From an uncultured bacterium (GTDB taxonomy: Bacteria; Bacteroidota; Bacteroidia; Bacteroidales; Bacteroidaceae): a stretch of 14,812 nucleotides of DNA. The notes under the pieces were generated by a model. That model was not told the origin of the DNA and made no database searches. It was given only the letters and a program-made list of their open reading frames with translations. The stretch is from assembly GCA_945788485.1 (NCBI GenBank), contig CALZMB010000023.1:1-14812 (forward strand), written 5' to 3'. Below, piece by piece: positions 13,733 through 14,812 of the stretch (position 1 is the first letter of the stretch; every line of letters starts with the position of its first letter). Made by a program: the position numbers and the translations under genes.

Positions 13733-14527
13733 TTATTTCACTATCTTCAAGAAGACATCATTCATCGACGGAAGAATCTCGCTGACCTTTGCATTCTGCA
13801 ACTGCGACGCAAGCTGCTCGACCTGTTCGCGGCTTCCCTCGGCACGTATCTCGTATCTGCCGTCAGAGAAACGGCGCTTCACTTCTGTCACCGAGCCTGA
13901 CAACACGACACGGCTCTTGTTGATAAGGGCTATGTCGTCGCACACATCTTCTACGGATGCCATGTTGTGAGTGGAATAGATGATGGTGTGGCCTTTGTCG
14001 CGCAACTCAAGAATCTCGCGTTTCAGCAGCTCGGCGTTCACCGGGTCGAAACCGGAGAAAGGCTCGTCGAAAATCATCAGCTGCGGACGGTGGACGACAG
14101 TCGTCACGAACTGCACCTTCTGCTGCATACCTTTCGACAGCTCCTCAAGTTTCTTGTCCCACCAAGGCATGATGTCAAACTTCTCGAACCACCGCGTCAG
14201 CTCGCGACGGGCGTCGCTCTTCGACATGCCCTTCAGACGGGCGAGATACATAGCCTGCTCGCCAACCTTCATCTTCTTGTACAGCCCGCGCTCCTCCGGA
14301 AGATAGCCTATGCAGCGGACATCATCAGACGTGAAGGGATGACCGTCGAATGTGACCGACCCGCTGTCTGGCACTGTGATGCGGTTGATGATACGGATGA
14401 GTGTCGTCTTGCCGGCGCCGTTGGGCCCGAGCAAGCCGAACACCTTGCCCTTTGCGACATGTATCGACACATTGTCGAGGGCTGTATGCTCTGCATACTT
14501 CTTTGTGATGTTTTCTGCTTTCAGCAT
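13733..14527 (-). CDS. ABC transporter ATP-binding protein, NatA-like
   Basis: The 264-aa ATPase has all nucleotide-binding motifs: Walker A G34-P-N-G-A-G-K40-T41, signature L130-S-K-G-M-Q-Q, Walker B L-M-I-F-D154-E155, D-loop G-F-D-P-V-N and switch H187 (Y-S-T-H-N-M). The C-terminal ~50 residues form the small extra domain found in NatA/drug-efflux ATPases. It is first in a two-gene operon with the ABC-2 permease and powers export of an unknown substrate. Confidence 0.95.
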   Translation of the reverse strand: MLKAENITKKYAEHTALDNVSIHVAKGKVFGLLGPNGAGKTTLIRIINRITVPDSGSVTFDGHPFTSDDVRCIGYLPEERGLYKKMKVGEQAMYLARLKGMSKSDARRELTRWFEKFDIMPWWDKKLEELSKGMQQKVQFVTTVVHRPQLMIFDEPFSGFDPVNAELLKREILELRDKGHTIIYSTHNMASVEDVCDDIALINKSRVVLSGSVTEVKRRFSDGRYEIRAEGSREQVEQLASQLQNAKVSEILPSMNDVFLKIVK

Positions 14528-14812
14528 AATGTTATCAGTTTGTTTTTCGGAAAAGAGGAAGGCGGCATATCTGCCACCCTGGAGAACGCTCCTATTGTTT
14601 GACGCACACCTTCGTCACTTTGCTACAATGATGAACAACATTTTTTTTCTACAGCCGTAACTACTCAGCACATAATATAGCGCGCGAGTTTCAGATGGTG
14701 TCCCGCGACTGCTCCGTACCTTTCTTCTCCACCCGCTCGCAAGGTGCAGCCAACCTTTCGCTAAGTCAACGAAAGTGTCATTGCGGCTTGCAGATGATAC
14801 TATTTTGCACGT
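14528..14812. other. Intergenic region upstream of the ABC operon, no gene recognised
   Basis: 285 bp. Short frames on both strands look like chance. There is a run of eight or more T at ~14640 and a short CTTTCG/CGAAAG inverted repeat (14755-14775). No convincing TAnnTTTG promoter for the ABC genes was found. Confidence 0.4.

Overview
The window looks like a chromosomal segment of a Bacteroidales bacterium, probably Prevotellaceae or a near relative. Three things suggest this: TAnnTTTG-type -7 promoter boxes (the clearest is TTTG-N20-TATCTTTG in front of an integrase), the lack of strong Shine-Dalgarno sequences, and the protein families present (Bacteroidetes-type tyrosine integrase, BT4734/VirE-N-like primase, full-length MetH). 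The genus is inference. The left 6.6 kb is visibly more AT-rich than the right 8 kb.

Positions 1-6686 hold an intact tRNA-Leu(UAG) gene with a ~6.6 kb integrative element inserted at its 3' end. A 15-bp direct repeat of the tRNA 3' end (75-89 and 6672-6686) marks the two junctions. Just inside each end lies a tandem pair of the 10-mer GCTACTGTTT in the same orientation, with an extra inverted copy near the integrase promoter; these look like integrase arm sites. All element genes are on the minus strand, in two blocks. Block one is integrase, an N/G-rich coiled-coil protein and an acidic unknown protein, closed by a terminator. Block two is an excisionase-like HTH protein, a RepA-like RecA-fold ATPase, an iteron-rich putative replication origin, a BT4734-like primase with a PriCT-2-like tail, an unknown protein, and a 77-aa protein resembling the C-terminal part of P27-family phage small terminases. 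A terminator closes it.

Integrase, excisionase, replication module with origin and a TerS-like gene, without relaxase, conjugation or capsid genes, is the general plan of a minimal phage satellite (PICI-like). That is the most interesting hypothesis here. The TerS resemblance is judged by eye and is the weakest link.

Positions 6687-7013 are the displaced downstream region of tRNA-Leu. It holds a strong hairpin, probably the original tRNA terminator. A 221-bp MITE-like element (18-bp perfect inverted repeats, TTTA target duplication) sits in the T-rich tail of that hairpin. The tRNA 3' region has therefore been hit twice.

Positions 7014-14527 are ordinary chromosomal genes: a HIT-family hydrolase (minus), a divergent metF-metH operon (plus) supplying 5-methyl-THF and using it to make methionine, a pair of terminator hairpins, and a convergent NatA/NatB-type ABC transporter pair (minus). 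The last 285 bp hold no gene I can recognise.
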